This document shows, in pieces, positions 1 through 8,962 of a stretch of 64,000 bases of DNA. The position numbers and the translations under genes were made by a program. The notes beneath the pieces were generated by a model, which saw only the letters and a program-made list of their open reading frames with translations, ran no database searches and was not told the DNA's origin. Every line of letters starts with the position of its first letter. The first letter of the stretch is position 1. Source of the DNA: Parasedimentitalea marina (GTDB taxonomy: Bacteria > Pseudomonadota > Alphaproteobacteria > Rhodobacterales > Rhodobacteraceae); the NCBI RefSeq assembly GCF_004006175.1, contig NZ_CP033219.1:4216001-4280000 (forward strand), read 5' to 3'.

Positions 1-439
1 CTGTCTGCATCTGTTTCTGCGCGATACGACCAGCAAAATCGTCATCAAAAAAGGTTACTGATTGCCCCATAGTCCACCGGTTCAACCGAGACAGAACCAG
101 CGGGTTCACATTGGGTTGCACGATAATCGAATTCGACACCGCAGACAGGGTAAACAGAATCGGTCGGATGATCAGAAAAAAGCTAATTGCACCCAAAATC
201 ATCAATACGTTCTGAGAGGTAAAAAACACCAGCGGCCCACTGGACACAGCAGTATCAATAACAAGGCCAAGGATATAAGCTGTACCGGCCTCCATTCCGC
301 CGGCCAATGCTGAAAAAAGAGCGGCCAAGATCAACATCGGCCAAGCTCCGGACAAACTCCACCTTAAGAACGCCCGCAACGTTTGCGGCGGCGGACCTAC
401 TGCTGGGCGAAATGCGTCAATCCAATTGCCAATGTTCAT
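1..439 (-). CDS. ABC transporter, transmembrane-domain N-terminus (partial)
   Basis: The first 146 codons of a leftward gene are visible; the rest lies outside the window. The start ATG at 439 overlaps the stop of the upstream ABC gene by four bases (ATGA), so the two are translationally coupled. The visible part begins MNIGNWIDAF and has several hydrophobic segments typical of an exporter transmembrane domain. It ends in FFDDDFAGRIAQKQMQT, the counterpart of WFENDFAGRIANRIMQT in its neighbour. The pair is therefore probably a heterodimeric exporter of the ABCB/MsbA type. No ATP-binding domain is visible because of the truncation, and the substrate is unknown. Confidence 0.85.
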   Translation of the reverse strand, partial: MNIGNWIDAFRPAVGPPPQTLRAFLRWSLSGAWPMLILAALFSALAGGMEAGTAYILGLVIDTAVSSGPLVFFTSQNVLMILGAISFFLIIRPILFTLSAVSNSIIVQPNVNPLVLSRLNRWTMGQSVTFFDDDFAGRIAQKQMQT

Positions 440-2274
440 TCCGCCGCCTCGATATTTAGAAATCCACCCGATTGCCTGGCCCAAAATTGGGCATATTGCC
501 CCTGGGCAGCCAGCAGATCGTCATGGCTACCTTCTTCGACAATCCGGCCCTGGTCCAGCACCAGAATGCGATCCATTTGTGCGATGGTGGACAGCCTATG
601 TGCAATTGCGATTACCGTCTTGCCCTCCATCATGCCGTATAGCGTCTGTTGAATAATCGCCTCGACCTCGCTGTCCAGTGCACTGGTTGCCTCATCCAGC
701 AGCAGAATTGGTGCATTTTTCAGAATCACGCGCGCCAAAGTCACCCGCTGACGTTGGCCGCCGGACAGTTTCACACCACGTTCTCCAACTTGCGCGTCAT
801 AGCCCTGCCGTCCTTGAGGGTCCTGCAGATCCAGAATGAAATCATGTGCTTCGGCCTGCTTGGCGGCGGCGATCATCTGGTCTTCGGTTGCCTCGGGTCG
901 ACCATACAATAGGTTTTCGCGCACCGAACGATGCAAAAGCGAGCTGTCTTGTTGCACCATGCCAATATTGCCACGCAGACTATCCTGGGTCACGGTGCGG
1001 ATGTCCTGCCCGTCGATCATGACTTGCCCACTTTCGGTATCGTAGAACCGCAATAACAGCTTCACCAGGGTCGATTTACCCGCGCCTGAACGACCCACCA
1101 AGCCTATCTTTTCACCCGGCTTAATGGTCAGGTTGATGTGATCCAACCCACCTGCCCCACGACCATAATGATGGCTTAGGTTGCGCAACTCAATTCCACC
1201 GGCGGTCAGCTGTAGCGGAGTGGCATTGGCGGGATCGACCAAATCGATAGGCTGGGCAATTGTCTGCATGCCTTCGGCCACAACGCCCAGCTCACGAAAA
1301 AACGAGGTCAACGCCCACATGATCCAACCGGTCATCGCATTTAGGCGTAGGGTTAGCGCTGCAGCGGCAGCAATCACCCCAACCGAGGCCTGACCCTGCA
1401 TCCACAAAAAGATCGCCCAGCCGACGACCCCGACGATCAGCAGCCCATTCAGGCTGACCAACACAGCGTCCATCGTTGTGAAAATCCGCATTTCGGTCTG
1501 AAATGTCTTGCGGGTTTTCTCGATCACGTTCTTCGCACCCGTCACTTCCAGATCGTGATGAGCAAACATTTTCACCGAATGGATGTTGGAATAGGCATCA
1601 ACTACCAGACCCGTCACCGCCGAGCGCGCATCAGACGAGGCCTGCGAGGCTGGCCCAACCCGTTTCACTGTCCAGCGTACCAAGAATCCATACAGGACAA
1701 ACCAGATCAGCAGAGGCAGCAACAGTCGGGCATCCGCCACCATCAGCAACACCGCAGCGCCAATCAGATAGGCCAACGAATAGGAAATCGCATCGAACAC
1801 CTGAAACACCACTTCACCCGCAGCAGGGGGCGTTTGCATGATCCGATTGGCGATACGGCCGGCAAAATCGTTTTCAAACCAACCCACCGATTGACGCAGC
1901 ACATGCCGGTGTGCCCGCCAACGGATCAAAGTACCCAGATTGGGTAGGATCGCATTGTTCAACAACACAACATCCAGCAATTGGATTGCAGGACGGATAA
2001 ACAGGATGAACGTTCCCACCAATATCAGTTCGGTGCCATAATTAGCCCAGACCTGCTGGGGGCCCTCACCAAAATAATCAACCATCCGGCCCATGTAATA
2101 AATCAGCCCGATCTCGATTGCGGCAACCACCAGGGACATCAACGCAGTCCAGACAAAGATGCGGGTGAAAGGGCGGCAATAGTCGCGCATGAAGGGCCAC
2201 AACCGCGTCGGCGGGCTATCCACTTCGGGATAGTCGCAATAAGGATCTACAAGATTTTCAAAGTAACGAAACAT
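436..2274 (-). CDS. ABC exporter, fused permease and ATP-binding protein
   Basis: This 612-residue protein has an N-terminal transmembrane domain (about residues 30-330, six hydrophobic segments) and a C-terminal nucleotide-binding domain. Walker A (GRSGAGKST) is near residue 394, the signature LSGGQ at about 503, Walker B (ILLLDEA) near 524 and the switch histidine in AHRLS near 559. This is the full domain set of an ABCB/MsbA-type exporter half. It sits in the inner membrane and would pump a lipid, peptide or drug outward using ATP; the substrate cannot be read from sequence. It is followed with a four-base overlap by a second exporter half, so a heterodimer is likely. The 204 bp upstream to the end of cca show nothing distinctive. 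Confidence 0.93.
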   Translation of the reverse strand: MFRYFENLVDPYCDYPEVDSPPTRLWPFMRDYCRPFTRIFVWTALMSLVVAAIEIGLIYYMGRMVDYFGEGPQQVWANYGTELILVGTFILFIRPAIQLLDVVLLNNAILPNLGTLIRWRAHRHVLRQSVGWFENDFAGRIANRIMQTPPAAGEVVFQVFDAISYSLAYLIGAAVLLMVADARLLLPLLIWFVLYGFLVRWTVKRVGPASQASSDARSAVTGLVVDAYSNIHSVKMFAHHDLEVTGAKNVIEKTRKTFQTEMRIFTTMDAVLVSLNGLLIVGVVGWAIFLWMQGQASVGVIAAAAALTLRLNAMTGWIMWALTSFFRELGVVAEGMQTIAQPIDLVDPANATPLQLTAGGIELRNLSHHYGRGAGGLDHINLTIKPGEKIGLVGRSGAGKSTLVKLLLRFYDTESGQVMIDGQDIRTVTQDSLRGNIGMVQQDSSLLHRSVRENLLYGRPEATEDQMIAAAKQAEAHDFILDLQDPQGRQGYDAQVGERGVKLSGGQRQRVTLARVILKNAPILLLDEATSALDSEVEAIIQQTLYGMMEGKTVIAIAHRLSTIAQMDRILVLDQGRIVEEGSHDDLLAAQGQYAQFWARQSGGFLNIEAAE

Positions 2275-2478
2275 GACAGTGCTCCAAACGAGCTAAAGAG
2301 ATATGCAAATGCAGACACAGACGGCGCCGAGGCCCCCCAAGTCAATTCGGAAGGATATCGGCCTTAATCGAGCCAGATCCCACGATACATATGCATTCCT
2401 CCGTCATGTAACAGTCAGTTGTGCGTAATTCGTAGGACAGTTTTTTGGCTTTGTCACGCGCTTTAGTTGTGTCGTGAT

Positions 2479-3633
2479 CTAACCACGATTGGCAAGCAGC
2501 GCCTCACGCGTCAGGGTGAACCCAGAGGCAATCCAGTCCGTTTCAAGCCGTTTCAGCATCTCGCCCAGCGCCTTGCCGGTGATTTCCGGCATCAAGTCGC
2601 GCGCCGACAACGGAAACGTCGCGGCAGCCCCAGACGCTATATCAGTCTCTAAATTGACGTTTAGGGGTTGTTCCAGCAAGGCAGCACGCAACAGCAAGAC
2701 ATCCCGAGCCTGTGCTTCCCCGAGCCTATAGCCCAGTTCAGCTGCACCGGTGGACCCTGAGGCCTGATCGCGCAGCGTAGTCCAATTAACCATCTGAGCC
2801 TTGCTGAGCCGCAGGTGTTCGCCCATTTCCGAGCTAGCCAGCGCAGTCAAGCGACGGATCGAGTTGGGAGCCAAGCCAGCCTCGAAATGGATCAAAGGGG
2901 CCAGTGCTCGGTCGTCAGATCCTGGTAGAATCTCCAACAAAACCCCCGACTGCCGCATCGCCGCCACAGCGGGGGATGGGTCCTTGGCAGACAGTAGTTT
3001 CAGCAGTTCTGACCCTACCCGTTCACGTGACAATTGGCCCAGACCGTCCAGATTGGCTGCAATCGCCGCCAATGCCTCGGGATCGAATCCAGCCTCATGA
3101 TCACCATACCAGGCATGGAAACGAAAATACCGCAGCGAACGCAGATAGTCCTCGCGAATGCGATCTTGGGCCGTTCCGATAAACCGCACCCGTCGGGCAT
3201 CCAGATCTGCCATGCCACCCAAAGGGTCCACAACGGAGCCGTCCGGACGGGCATAAATCGCATTCATTGTGAAATCACGCCGCGCGGCATCGTCGGCAAT
3301 ATCTGTGGCAAAAGCTACGGTGGCGCGACGACCGTCAGTGGCAACATCCTTGCGAAAGGTGGTGATTTCAAACGGAATGCCACTGCTAATAACTGTCACT
3401 GTGCCATGTTCGATACCGGTAGGAACGGCTTTTAGCCCGGCCCGCTTTGCCAGCTGCATCACCTTTTCGGGATGGGCATCGGTGGACAGATCCAGGTCCG
3501 ACACAGCCACTCCCATAAGCGCATTTCGCACGCAACCGCCGACAAAAAACAACAATGCACGGTCGGCAGTGACTGCATCACACACAGCTTGGGTTGCGGT
3601 ATCCTTTAGCCAGGGTTGGTCAATTCGCGTCAT
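2479..3633 (-). CDS. cca: CCA tRNA nucleotidyltransferase
   Basis: This 384-residue member of the class II nucleotidyltransferase/poly(A) polymerase family adds or repairs the CCA end of tRNAs. The N-terminal head carries GGCVRNALMG followed by the metal-binding DLDLSTDAHPE motif, and RRDFTMNAIY follows, as in bacterial CCA enzymes. I start it at ATG 3633, which overlaps the stop of the upstream NUDIX gene by four bases (ATGA). An in-frame extension of 17 residues inside that gene looks spurious. A poly(A) polymerase function cannot be excluded, because the two activities share this fold, but no second family member is seen nearby. Confidence 0.93.
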   Translation of the reverse strand: MTRIDQPWLKDTATQAVCDAVTADRALLFFVGGCVRNALMGVAVSDLDLSTDAHPEKVMQLAKRAGLKAVPTGIEHGTVTVISSGIPFEITTFRKDVATDGRRATVAFATDIADDAARRDFTMNAIYARPDGSVVDPLGGMADLDARRVRFIGTAQDRIREDYLRSLRYFRFHAWYGDHEAGFDPEALAAIAANLDGLGQLSRERVGSELLKLLSAKDPSPAVAAMRQSGVLLEILPGSDDRALAPLIHFEAGLAPNSIRRLTALASSEMGEHLRLSKAQMVNWTTLRDQASGSTGAAELGYRLGEAQARDVLLLRAALLEQPLNVNLETDIASGAAATFPLSARDLMPEITGKALGEMLKRLETDWIASGFTLTREALLANRG

Positions 3634-4226
3634 CGTTTCATCCGCGCAGCTAGCCCGCGCAACATTCGCGCCGTGGCACCCCAAATATAATAGGGACCAT
3701 ACGGTACAGTAAAATAGTGCCTTTGCACCCCGCGCCAGTGCCGGGATTCTACCACATAACTGTCCAGATCCAACAGATGTGCAAGTGGCACCGAAAATAC
3801 CTCGTCCACCTCACCCGGTTCTGGGCGCAGTTCAAAATCCTGTTCCAAAAGTGCCACGACCGGCGTCACACGAAATCCAGTAACGGTTTCATGATCGGGC
3901 AAATGTCCGATGACCTTCGGCAGGTCACGCGGTAGTCCAATCTCTTCCCAGGCTTCACGCAGGGCAGCAGCCGTCACGTCCCTATCATCGGCGTCCTGCT
4001 TACCGCCGGGAAAGGCAATCTGACCCGGGTGATGTTTCAACGCAGAAGACCGTTTGGTCAGGATGACATGTGGTATTTCGCCAATGACAGAAATCGGCAC
4101 CAAGACCCCAGCAGGACGCAATTTACGCCCTGCTGGTAGTTCAAAATCCGGATTCAAATCGAAATCTGACGAGCCGTCCCCAGCTTGATCCAGGGCAGTT
4201 CGCAAGGCTTCGATCAAATCAGACAC
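3630..4226 (-). CDS. NUDIX hydrolase, CoA pyrophosphatase type
   Basis: This is a NUDIX family hydrolase of 198 residues from the GTG at 4226. The Nudix box is FPGGKQDADDRDVTAAALREA followed by WEEIGL. The upstream stretch ending VILTKRSSALKHHPGQIAFPGG is the UPF0035-type signature of coenzyme A diphosphatases (NudL/Nudt7-like), which cleave CoA and derivatives to phosphopantetheine and 3',5'-ADP. The GTG start overlaps hslO by eight bases and has GGAAA about nine bases upstream. An ATG at 4274 would add 16 residues and overlap hslO by 56 bases, which I consider less likely. The gene overlaps cca by four bases, so hslO, this gene and cca probably form one operon. Confidence 0.88.
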   Translation of the reverse strand: MSDLIEALRTALDQAGDGSSDFDLNPDFELPAGRKLRPAGVLVPISVIGEIPHVILTKRSSALKHHPGQIAFPGGKQDADDRDVTAAALREAWEEIGLPRDLPKVIGHLPDHETVTGFRVTPVVALLEQDFELRPEPGEVDEVFSVPLAHLLDLDSYVVESRHWRGVQRHYFTVPYGPYYIWGATARMLRGLAARMKR

Positions 4227-5205
4227 TCGGTGGGTTTTCCGCGTCAAACCCAACTGTTTTAGGGTCGAGATCATAATGAGAGCTACAGAATTGACAGTCA
4301 GCCGTGATTCGCCCGTCGTCAGTCGTCATTTTTTCGAGGTCCGTAGCCGAATAAATCGACAAACTTTGACGCACACGATCTTCGGAACACGTGCAGCCAA
4401 AAGTGACGGCCTGATGATCAAACACCCGCGGCGCCTCTTCGTGGAATAAACGAAGAAGAAGATCGGTTGGCGGCACAGAAGGACCGATCAGTTCCAGATC
4501 TTCGACAGTGTCCAGCAAGATATTGACTCGGTTCCAGTTCTCACCTTCTTCACCGTCGATCAAATCAGCAGCGGTCAGGATTTCTCCATCACCTTCAGAC
4601 TGGGAAACAAATGGCGAGGCCTTAGGCATGCTCTGCAACATGATACCGCCGGCCCGCCAATGCTCGGCGCTGCCTGGCGCCGAAGACTTCCCAAAGCTAA
4701 GGCTGAACCGCGTCGGCAGCTGCTCGGATTGGGCAAAATAGGCTTCGGCACAGACCGAAATACTGTCCCCATCAAGCGAGGTAATACCTTGATACGGTTT
4801 AGAACCTTCGCCTTGATCGATCATAACCGCGAAGTATCCGTCGCCGACTTGATCAAACGGAGCACCATCGGTCAGACGGTCAGCATCAAAGCTAGCATAG
4901 GCGCGAATTCTGGCGGGCTCGCCTTCGGCCTGGGGGGCATAATAGTCGGTTGCAATCATTCGCACCGGACCTTTGGACTGCACCTGCAGCGATAATTTCC
5001 AGCGCAGCTTTATCGTCTGACCGATCAGAGCGGTCAGCAGCGCCATCTCGGCTACCAAGGCTTCGACCTGCGGTGGGTAATCATGTTGCTTGAGAATTCC
5101 ATCAAGCACACCGTCCAATCGCGCCACGCGGCCACGCATGTCGACAGTATCCAGTTGGAATGGCAGGACTGTATCGTCCCACGCAATTTTTGATCCAAGA
5201 GTCAT
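4219..5205 (-). CDS. hslO: Hsp33 redox-regulated chaperone
   Basis: A 328-residue Hsp33 family protein, a cytoplasmic holdase switched on when its zinc-bound cysteines are oxidised. The C-terminal zinc centre is complete: a CxC pair (FGCTCSEDRV) and a CxxC pair (CQFCSSHYD), about 30 residues apart. The start ATG at 5205 has AAGGA seven bases upstream. It heads a leftward run with a NUDIX gene and cca. Together these suggest a protein and tRNA maintenance operon, but that link is inferred only from position. Confidence 0.95.
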   Translation of the reverse strand: MTLGSKIAWDDTVLPFQLDTVDMRGRVARLDGVLDGILKQHDYPPQVEALVAEMALLTALIGQTIKLRWKLSLQVQSKGPVRMIATDYYAPQAEGEPARIRAYASFDADRLTDGAPFDQVGDGYFAVMIDQGEGSKPYQGITSLDGDSISVCAEAYFAQSEQLPTRFSLSFGKSSAPGSAEHWRAGGIMLQSMPKASPFVSQSEGDGEILTAADLIDGEEGENWNRVNILLDTVEDLELIGPSVPPTDLLLRLFHEEAPRVFDHQAVTFGCTCSEDRVRQSLSIYSATDLEKMTTDDGRITADCQFCSSHYDLDPKTVGFDAENPPSV

Positions 5206-5283
5206 GGGGGTTTCCTTACACGCCCGGGGTTGGCATATCGAGCCTATATAGGGTTATCACATTTGGATGAAAGGGGTCACTGC

Positions 5284-5736
5284 GTGATCAGACGATTTGG
5301 AGAGCCGCCGCAAAAGGATCGACACTATCATCGCCGACCCGGGGCCTATGCATTATTACCACGCGATGGTCGCTTATTACTAACCTGCCAATATGACCCA
5401 GGACCTGATCTGCAATTGCCCGGCGGCGGGATCGATCCAGGGGAATCACCTCTTCCCGCGCTGCACCGCGAAGTACACGAAGAAACCGGTTGGAGCATTT
5501 CTAAACCCCGGAAAATTGGTATTTTTCGACGGTTTGTCTATATGCCTGAGTATGATTTGTGGGCGGAAAAGCTCTGCCATATCTATGTTGCGCGGCCGGT
5601 TAGGCGGATTGGGCCCCCTAAAGAACAAGGGCACGAAGCCGTTTGGATGAATCAGGAAAAGGCAGCCAATTTTCTTGGCAATCCCGGTGATCGCCATTTT
5701 GCCGCACAAATAAACAAATTTAGGGCTTTGGACTAA
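5284..5736 (+). CDS. NUDIX hydrolase
   Basis: A NUDIX protein of 150 residues plus stop, with the box GGGIDPGESPLPALHREVHEETGW. Substrate specificity is not evident. I choose the GTG at 5284 because AAGGGG lies seven bases before it and the protein then begins (M)IRRFGEPP. An upstream TTG at 5230 would add 18 residues but has no ribosome-binding site. The gene is divergent from hslO and ends convergent with the phosphatase gene, with a perfect 19-bp hairpin between them. Confidence 0.85.
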   Translation: MIRRFGEPPQKDRHYHRRPGAYALLPRDGRLLLTCQYDPGPDLQLPGGGIDPGESPLPALHREVHEETGWSISKPRKIGIFRRFVYMPEYDLWAEKLCHIYVARPVRRIGPPKEQGHEAVWMNQEKAANFLGNPGDRHFAAQINKFRALD

Positions 5737-5786
5737 ATCAAAAACTCCCGTCACAGACTTCAATGGCCTTACGGCCCCCGGTCTGG

Positions 5787-5827
5787 GTTGGGCGTGGCGC
5801 CGCGCTTCGCGCGGCGCCACGCCCAAC
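5787..5827. repeat. Perfect 19-bp inverted repeat
   Basis: Arms 5787-5805 and 5809-5827 are exact reverse complements around the loop TTC, and the stem is almost all G and C. The hairpin sits between two convergent genes (NUDIX at 5736 and the phosphatase stop at 5884). It could act as a bidirectional transcription barrier, although neither side has a run of T. Such GC-rich palindromes can also be members of dispersed repeat families; only one copy is seen in this window. Confidence 0.85.
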
Positions 5828-5883
5828 GGGAGACAGATCATTTTAATGGTCTGGAACCAGACGGGAGCCTCTTGGCAAAAAGC

Positions 5884-7155
5884 TCAAGGACCGTTGTATT
5901 CAAACACTGTGGCTGAAACATCGTCTTCTAATCCATATTCAGACGACATTACCTGAGTAAGGTTCCAATACAGATCATCCAAAAATTCTTGGCCACTATG
6001 TTGAGAATCACATTTGGCGATCAACTCCAGAAGCCCCTCGGTCTCTAACATATCACCGTTCTCTAGCCGCGCTTCGGTAAAGCCGTCAGAATAAAGCAAC
6101 AGCCGGTCGCCCGGCTCCATAACTGCTTCGATCTGTGAATAGGGAATGTCCGGGACCAGCCCAACTGGAACACCGCCTTCACCCAGGAACTCTGTCGATC
6201 CATCCTTACGCAATAACAATGGATGCGGATGACCGGCCTGGACCATCTTCAAGCCACCACTGCGCAGATCAACAATGCAGTAGGCCATCGTAAAATACTC
6301 TTCGATCCCGGTATCGGCGATCAGCCGTGCGTTTAACAGGCTGGCCACTTCTTCCGGTTGGCGCAGTGCATAGAAACGGTTGAATCGTTTTTCCATTGCC
6401 ACGTTCTGATCAAAATAGGTCGAAGACAGGTACCCGCCCAGGCGGGCCGTCATCATGGCCGATGTGATCCCGTGTCCTGAAACATCGATCGAGTAAAATC
6501 CCAGGCGGTTTACTCCGGGAGAAAACATTCCGACTAGATCCCCACCGATATGACCGCAGGGTTTAAGAAGTAGGCTGACCGAAGACGATCCGAATTTGCG
6601 CGATAGTTCGGGTACCAAAGATTGTTGGATTTTGCGCGCCTGCACCAAATCTTTGTCAATCGCATCATAGACCCGCTGCAGCTCGTCCAAAGTCTCGGAA
6701 ACAATGCGGTTTTTCTTTGATAATTCACGCTGCATCCGCAAAATGCGTTCACCAGCAGAGATCCGTGCACGCAATTCGTCCGAGTTGACTGGCTTGGTCA
6801 GAAAATCATCTGCACCTGCATCCAGACCTTCGGCGATTTCATTCTTTTCACTCTTCGACGTCAGCAGAATAAAATAGCTGTAGCCTTCGTTGGAATGTTC
6901 ACGGAACTTTCGACAAAACTCCAGACCGTTCATGCCTGGCATCATCCAGTCACTGAGAATTAGGTCAGGCGGATCTTGGCTGCAAATCTCCATTGCTGCT
7001 TCGCCGCTTTCAGCTTCAGTAACTTCAAATCCCCATTTTTTCAAAGACGCCACAAGAATGCGGCGCTGAAGTCGACTATCGTCAACAACCAAAACAGTCC
7101 GAATCGACCCATTGTCGGTCTGTTCTTCATTATGAAATGTACTGTCTGGCAACAC
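5884..7155 (-). CDS. Response regulator fused to SpoIIE/PP2C-type serine phosphatase
   Basis: This 423-residue protein begins with a receiver domain: acidic pocket VVDDSR near 24-27, phosphoacceptor D69 in ILSDWMMPGMNG, and the conserved lysine in LTKPVN. A short helical linker (about 140-190) leads to a C-terminal PP2C/SpoIIE phosphatase domain, with metal-binding motifs in YSIDVSGHG and LYSDGFTEA. Proteins of this layout dephosphorylate an anti-sigma-factor antagonist (RsbU-like partner switching) when the receiver is phosphorylated. The start is a GTG with GAGG eight bases upstream. A small Hpt protein is divergently encoded 171 bp away and is a plausible phosphodonor. The target antagonist is not in the window. 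Confidence 0.9.
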   Translation of the reverse strand: MLPDSTFHNEEQTDNGSIRTVLVVDDSRLQRRILVASLKKWGFEVTEAESGEAAMEICSQDPPDLILSDWMMPGMNGLEFCRKFREHSNEGYSYFILLTSKSEKNEIAEGLDAGADDFLTKPVNSDELRARISAGERILRMQRELSKKNRIVSETLDELQRVYDAIDKDLVQARKIQQSLVPELSRKFGSSSVSLLLKPCGHIGGDLVGMFSPGVNRLGFYSIDVSGHGITSAMMTARLGGYLSSTYFDQNVAMEKRFNRFYALRQPEEVASLLNARLIADTGIEEYFTMAYCIVDLRSGGLKMVQAGHPHPLLLRKDGSTEFLGEGGVPVGLVPDIPYSQIEAVMEPGDRLLLYSDGFTEARLENGDMLETEGLLELIAKCDSQHSGQEFLDDLYWNLTQVMSSEYGLEDDVSATVFEYNGP

Positions 7156-7326
7156 AGATGGGACCTCGTTAAGCTCGGCGGGAGTTCAATAACTGATTGC
7201 AGTATCATACTTGTCGCTTAACAAGCTATGAACCCAACAATTTGATATTTTCCTTCGCCTTCACTAAACTTTTACCCATCACCGTTAAAGTCAGTAAAAT
7301 TAGAGTTGAGCGACAGGATTTATGTC

Positions 7327-7653
7327 ATGATTGACTGGCCAAGAGTGAAAGAATTGCGTGAAGAAGTAGGCGCAGAGGATTTTGGGGAAGTTGTAGATCT
7401 TTTCCTTGAAGAAGTAGAAGAAGTTATTGGCAAACTCAATGATAACACGGATCTAACACAGCTAGAGCAGAATTTGCATTTTTTGAAGGGCAGCGCGCTA
7501 AGCTTGGGTTTTCAAGCTTTCTCTTCGCTATGTCAGGATGGTGAACGAAGATCGGCCCAAGGCGAAGCTGAAACGGTCGATGTTCCAGCCATTATCGCCG
7601 AGTACCAATCCTCAAAGACAATTTTCATCACAGAATTGCCAGTCCGTTTCTAG
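7327..7653 (+). CDS. Hpt-domain histidine phosphotransfer protein
   Basis: This 108-residue protein is a single Hpt domain. The phosphorylatable histidine is H51 in NLHFLKGSALSLGF, matching the family HxLKGxA pattern. It has no kinase, receiver or membrane part, so it should act as a relay between a hybrid kinase and a receiver. I start it at ATG 7327, which has AGGA eight bases before it; a TTG at 7306 is the longer alternative. It is divergent from the REC-SpoIIE phosphatase, suggesting one phosphorelay. Confidence 0.85.
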   Translation: MIDWPRVKELREEVGAEDFGEVVDLFLEEVEEVIGKLNDNTDLTQLEQNLHFLKGSALSLGFQAFSSLCQDGERRSAQGEAETVDVPAIIAEYQSSKTIFITELPVRF

Positions 7654-7667
7654 ACGACCGAGGTCCA

Positions 7668-8894
7668 TCAAATCACAAATTGGGCCAATGTCTCGTCATT
7701 GGTAATGTCGGTGTAGGTGAACCCCGCCGCTTCAAGTCTGGCAAAAAGTTTCGGAAAATTTTCGGGTCGTTTTGTTTCTAGACCGATCAAAACGGATCCA
7801 AAATTTCGCGCCGACTTTTTCATATATTCAAATCGGGCGATGTCGTCTTCTGGGCCTAGAATACCAAGAAACTCTTTCAGGGCACCGGGACGCTGTGGCA
7901 ACCGCAGTAAAAAATATTTCTTCACCCCGGAATATCGCTGTGCCCGTTCTTTGACCTCGGGCAGTCGTTCAAAATCAAAATTGCCACCAGACGTGATGCA
8001 AACCACTGTTTTTCCGCGAATCCAGGACCGCACGTCGCCCAGCGCTTCGATCGCCAAGGCACCAGCAGGTTCCAGAACAATCCCTTCGACATTCAGCATC
8101 TCGATCATTGTCGCGCAGATCCGGTCTTCAGAAATGCTCAGCACATCGGGAAGCGGAACATGTTGCAACAGGGCAAAGGGCAACACCCCGATCCGCCCAA
8201 CCGCAGCACCATCAACAAAAGTATCGACGTGATCCAGCGACACGGGGTGCCCAGCGGTCAAGCCCGCCCGCAGACAGGCGCCGCCCTCAGGTTCGACAAA
8301 CAGGCAATGCACACGGTCGCCAAACCAAGAGACCACACCCGAGGACATGCCTCCACCACCCACAGGCAGAACGACATGATCCGGTGTGCGGCCTAATTGC
8401 GTCTCGATCTCGACTGCAATCGAGCTTTGGCCTTCAATCACATCCGCATCATCAAACGGCGACAGAAAATGCCCGCCCTCACGCTGGCACCATTCCTGCG
8501 CAGCCGAGAGCGTATCATCGAAATAGTCACCAACCAGATGGATTTCGACCTGGTCCCCACCAAATATCCGGGTTTTCTGGATCTTCTGCTGGGGCGTGGT
8601 CACTGGCATAAAGATCACGCCTTTGACCCCCATGTGACTACACATATAAGCGACACCTTGGGCATGATTGCCCGCACTGGCACAGACAAACAGATCCTGA
8701 TCTGGCTGCTTGCGCATGGCATTATGGGCACCACGAATTTTATAGGACCGCACCGGGCTAAGATCTTCGCGTTTCAGATAAATCTCGGCGCCGTAACGCT
8801 CGGACAGATGCGCATTGCGTTGCAACGGAGTGGCGGGGAATACGTCCCGCATTGCGGCTTCGGCAGCGCGGGCCTGGGTCTGGAAATCAGTCAT
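7668..8894 (-). CDS. ilvA: Threonine ammonia-lyase, short form
   Basis: This 408-residue enzyme is a pyridoxal-phosphate fold II threonine dehydratase that turns threonine into 2-oxobutanoate for isoleucine synthesis. The PLP lysine is K52 in RSYKIRGAHNA, and the glycine-rich phosphate loop is VGGGGMSSG. The C-terminal about 80 residues (after GVKKYFLLRLPQRPGALKEF) form a single ACT-like regulatory domain. This is the shorter form, rather than the roughly 510-residue enterobacterial IlvA with two such domains. The gene stands alone, convergent with the Hpt gene, and no other branched-chain gene is adjacent. The ribosome-binding site is weak. Confidence 0.93.
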   Translation of the reverse strand: MTDFQTQARAAEAAMRDVFPATPLQRNAHLSERYGAEIYLKREDLSPVRSYKIRGAHNAMRKQPDQDLFVCASAGNHAQGVAYMCSHMGVKGVIFMPVTTPQQKIQKTRIFGGDQVEIHLVGDYFDDTLSAAQEWCQREGGHFLSPFDDADVIEGQSSIAVEIETQLGRTPDHVVLPVGGGGMSSGVVSWFGDRVHCLFVEPEGGACLRAGLTAGHPVSLDHVDTFVDGAAVGRIGVLPFALLQHVPLPDVLSISEDRICATMIEMLNVEGIVLEPAGALAIEALGDVRSWIRGKTVVCITSGGNFDFERLPEVKERAQRYSGVKKYFLLRLPQRPGALKEFLGILGPEDDIARFEYMKKSARNFGSVLIGLETKRPENFPKLFARLEAAGFTYTDITNDETLAQFVI

Positions 8895-8962
8895 GTCTTA
8901 TTGAGTGACCTATGCCCGCCCCCAAGGCAAGGGGCAGGCAGAATGCATACATAAGAATACCG

